Below, piece after piece: positions 62,771 to 64,000 of a stretch of 64,000 bases of DNA. The translations under genes were made by a program, and so were the position numbers. The notes beneath the pieces were generated by a model. It made no database searches. It was not told the DNA's origin and worked only from the letters and a program-made list of their open reading frames with translations. This stretch comes from Symbiotaphrina buchneri (taxonomy: Eukaryota > Ascomycota > Symbiotaphrinales > Symbiotaphrinaceae): NCBI GenBank assembly GCA_001599915.1, contig BCIG01000006.1, positions 496,001 to 560,000 on the forward strand, written 5' to 3'. Numbering within the stretch: the stretch's first letter is position 1; the number at the start of each line of letters is the position of its first letter.

Positions 62771-64000
62771 CTTTCACTAGACAAAGTAGCGCTTGTCAGT
62801 GACCAGGTCAATCGAAAAGCTTCGAGAGGTAGTGGGATTTAAAAGGGCATACCTTGGCTCTGGGTGCTGTCTGTGATGGTTGGCAAGCAGCAGTCAGATC
62901 TGTGGAAATTGAATGTGTGCGAAATGAGTTGAGGCTCTTAGCTAAGCGAGCAATAGTAACCCTAAGGTATCGCACTAAACAGCAAGGGGAGGCCCATTCA
63001 TCACGTGACCGATTGGTCTTACATCGCCTGCCCTCTATCTCGGACAGCATCGTACCTACCACCATCTACATTTACCACACCTTAGTGTACATTAACCTTG
63101 CCACACAACTGTTGTGGGTTTTCTGTGTTCTCTCAGATTAGGAAGTACACAAAAACATACGTATAGTGGTCTACAGGTAGGAAAAGAAAGATTTGCTTCC
63201 AAGCTTTGGTGCTTGTCTTGCTGTCTCAAATACTTTGTCTCTCGTTCCATGACTTGCAGGTCAAGCTTTACTTGATTTCTTTTTGTCTAATCTTTGCAGC
63301 TTGGGTGCGACACTCTGTAATCTTCAGTTTACTATAACGATCCGATGCGTTGGTCCAAGTTTTGTTTTTCGTTTATGATGGCGTCGCCGCGCCATCCCCG
63401 TCCTTGAGTTTTGAGCAACCTCTCCTGGGAACTTCTTTGTCCAAAACGCGCTCTGGCTTCCTACGTTGAGTTTCATTCTGGCGGCTTTCCAAATAACGAA
63501 ATTGACATTGGAGGCTGCTTCGATTGTTACCGTTTGTGTCATGTACGGTAATATGTGGTCGTGCATATGTGTCTAGTGATGGTATTTCGCTGTGATGAGC
63601 GATTGATTGATCCAAATGCGGAACATAATATCGTTTTGGGCGTTCCATGCGTATTCAACATATTCTCCAGTTCGGCGAAATGACTACAGACCATCGCCCA
63701 CGAGTTCTAACAGTCGAGAGGTGATCTGCCGCATCAAGGGACAATGCACTATGCAAATACGCGATCGAGAATCGTGTTTTTTGCCTATCTCTCCTCTGAA
63801 ATTGTGTCACTTTCCGTCCCGAGCCACTATGTGTTGGCATAGACCCCTCGCTATAGTACAAAACAGTGGCCACATTTGGAGAGCAAGCGGACTTGCGACC
63901 AGTGTTCCTCACGATCAGTCCCGTCTGTCAGTGGGAACTGTGGTTGTTCTGGGGAAGTGCGTGTACCGGTTGTTGTCCTGATAGGTCCATTCCGAGAAGG
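62771..64000. other. uL2 upstream region to window edge
   Basis: The first 350 bp form the uL2 promoter and leader. The rest has only short frames on both strands; I see no gene up to the edge. Confidence 0.45.

Overview
The window is a gene-dense piece of a filamentous ascomycete nuclear genome, most likely a Eurotiomycete of the Aspergillus/Penicillium type. The evidence is introns of about 45 to 90 bases with CTAAC/CTGAC branch sites, short intergenic spaces, and protein sequences closest to what I recall of Aspergillus orthologues (SteA, HemA with CP motifs in its presequence, INO80, a fungal Git1-type transporter). Genes were modelled by joining exons by hand. In every multi-exon model but one the splice phases agree and the total length is divisible by three; the exception is the BTB-like gene with an apparent frameshift.

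Layout: 9-5290 (+) Rad54/ARIP4-like SNF2 ATPase; 6155-8049 (+) hemA, 5-aminolevulinate synthase; 8509-9734 (+) a transposase-type helix-turn-helix joined to an HD phosphohydrolase; 10035-11741 (-) RIT1 tRNA modification enzyme; 12537-13265 (-) Myb/SANT-like protein; a 2 kb gap; 15331-16536 (-) PhyH-type dioxygenase; 17344-18766 (-) fungal BTB-like protein with an apparent one-base frameshift; 19521-20930 (-) AP-2 mu; 21346-22722 (-) succinyl-CoA ligase alpha; 23024-24803 (+) Elp3; 25142-25499 (-) a 98-residue V-ATPase f/RNase K-like membrane protein; 25923-26833 (-) HIS6; 27024-27940 (+) Faf1-like 40S biogenesis factor; a 4.8 kb gap; 32724-35004 (+) steA; 35579-37874 (-) Nhx1-type Na+/H+ exchanger; 38909-40823 (+) sucrose-type sugar transporter; 41135-43076 (-) Git1-like transporter; 43352-44145 a perfect 333-bp inverted repeat; 44782-50047 (-) INO80; 51388-52842 (-) BTB/POZ protein; 53617-58108 (-) SWI/SNF-RSC ATPase with bromodomain; 59165-60681 (-) BAR-domain protein; 61812-62770 (-) ribosomal protein uL2.

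Most genes are core housekeeping functions. There is no secondary-metabolite cluster and no obvious complete transposon. Three different Snf2-family ATPases lie in 64 kb. The most interesting items are a probable AT-AC intron (2143-2192) in the first SNF2 gene, the HTH-HD fusion protein, the long perfect palindrome between a transporter and INO80, and the frameshifted BTB-like gene.
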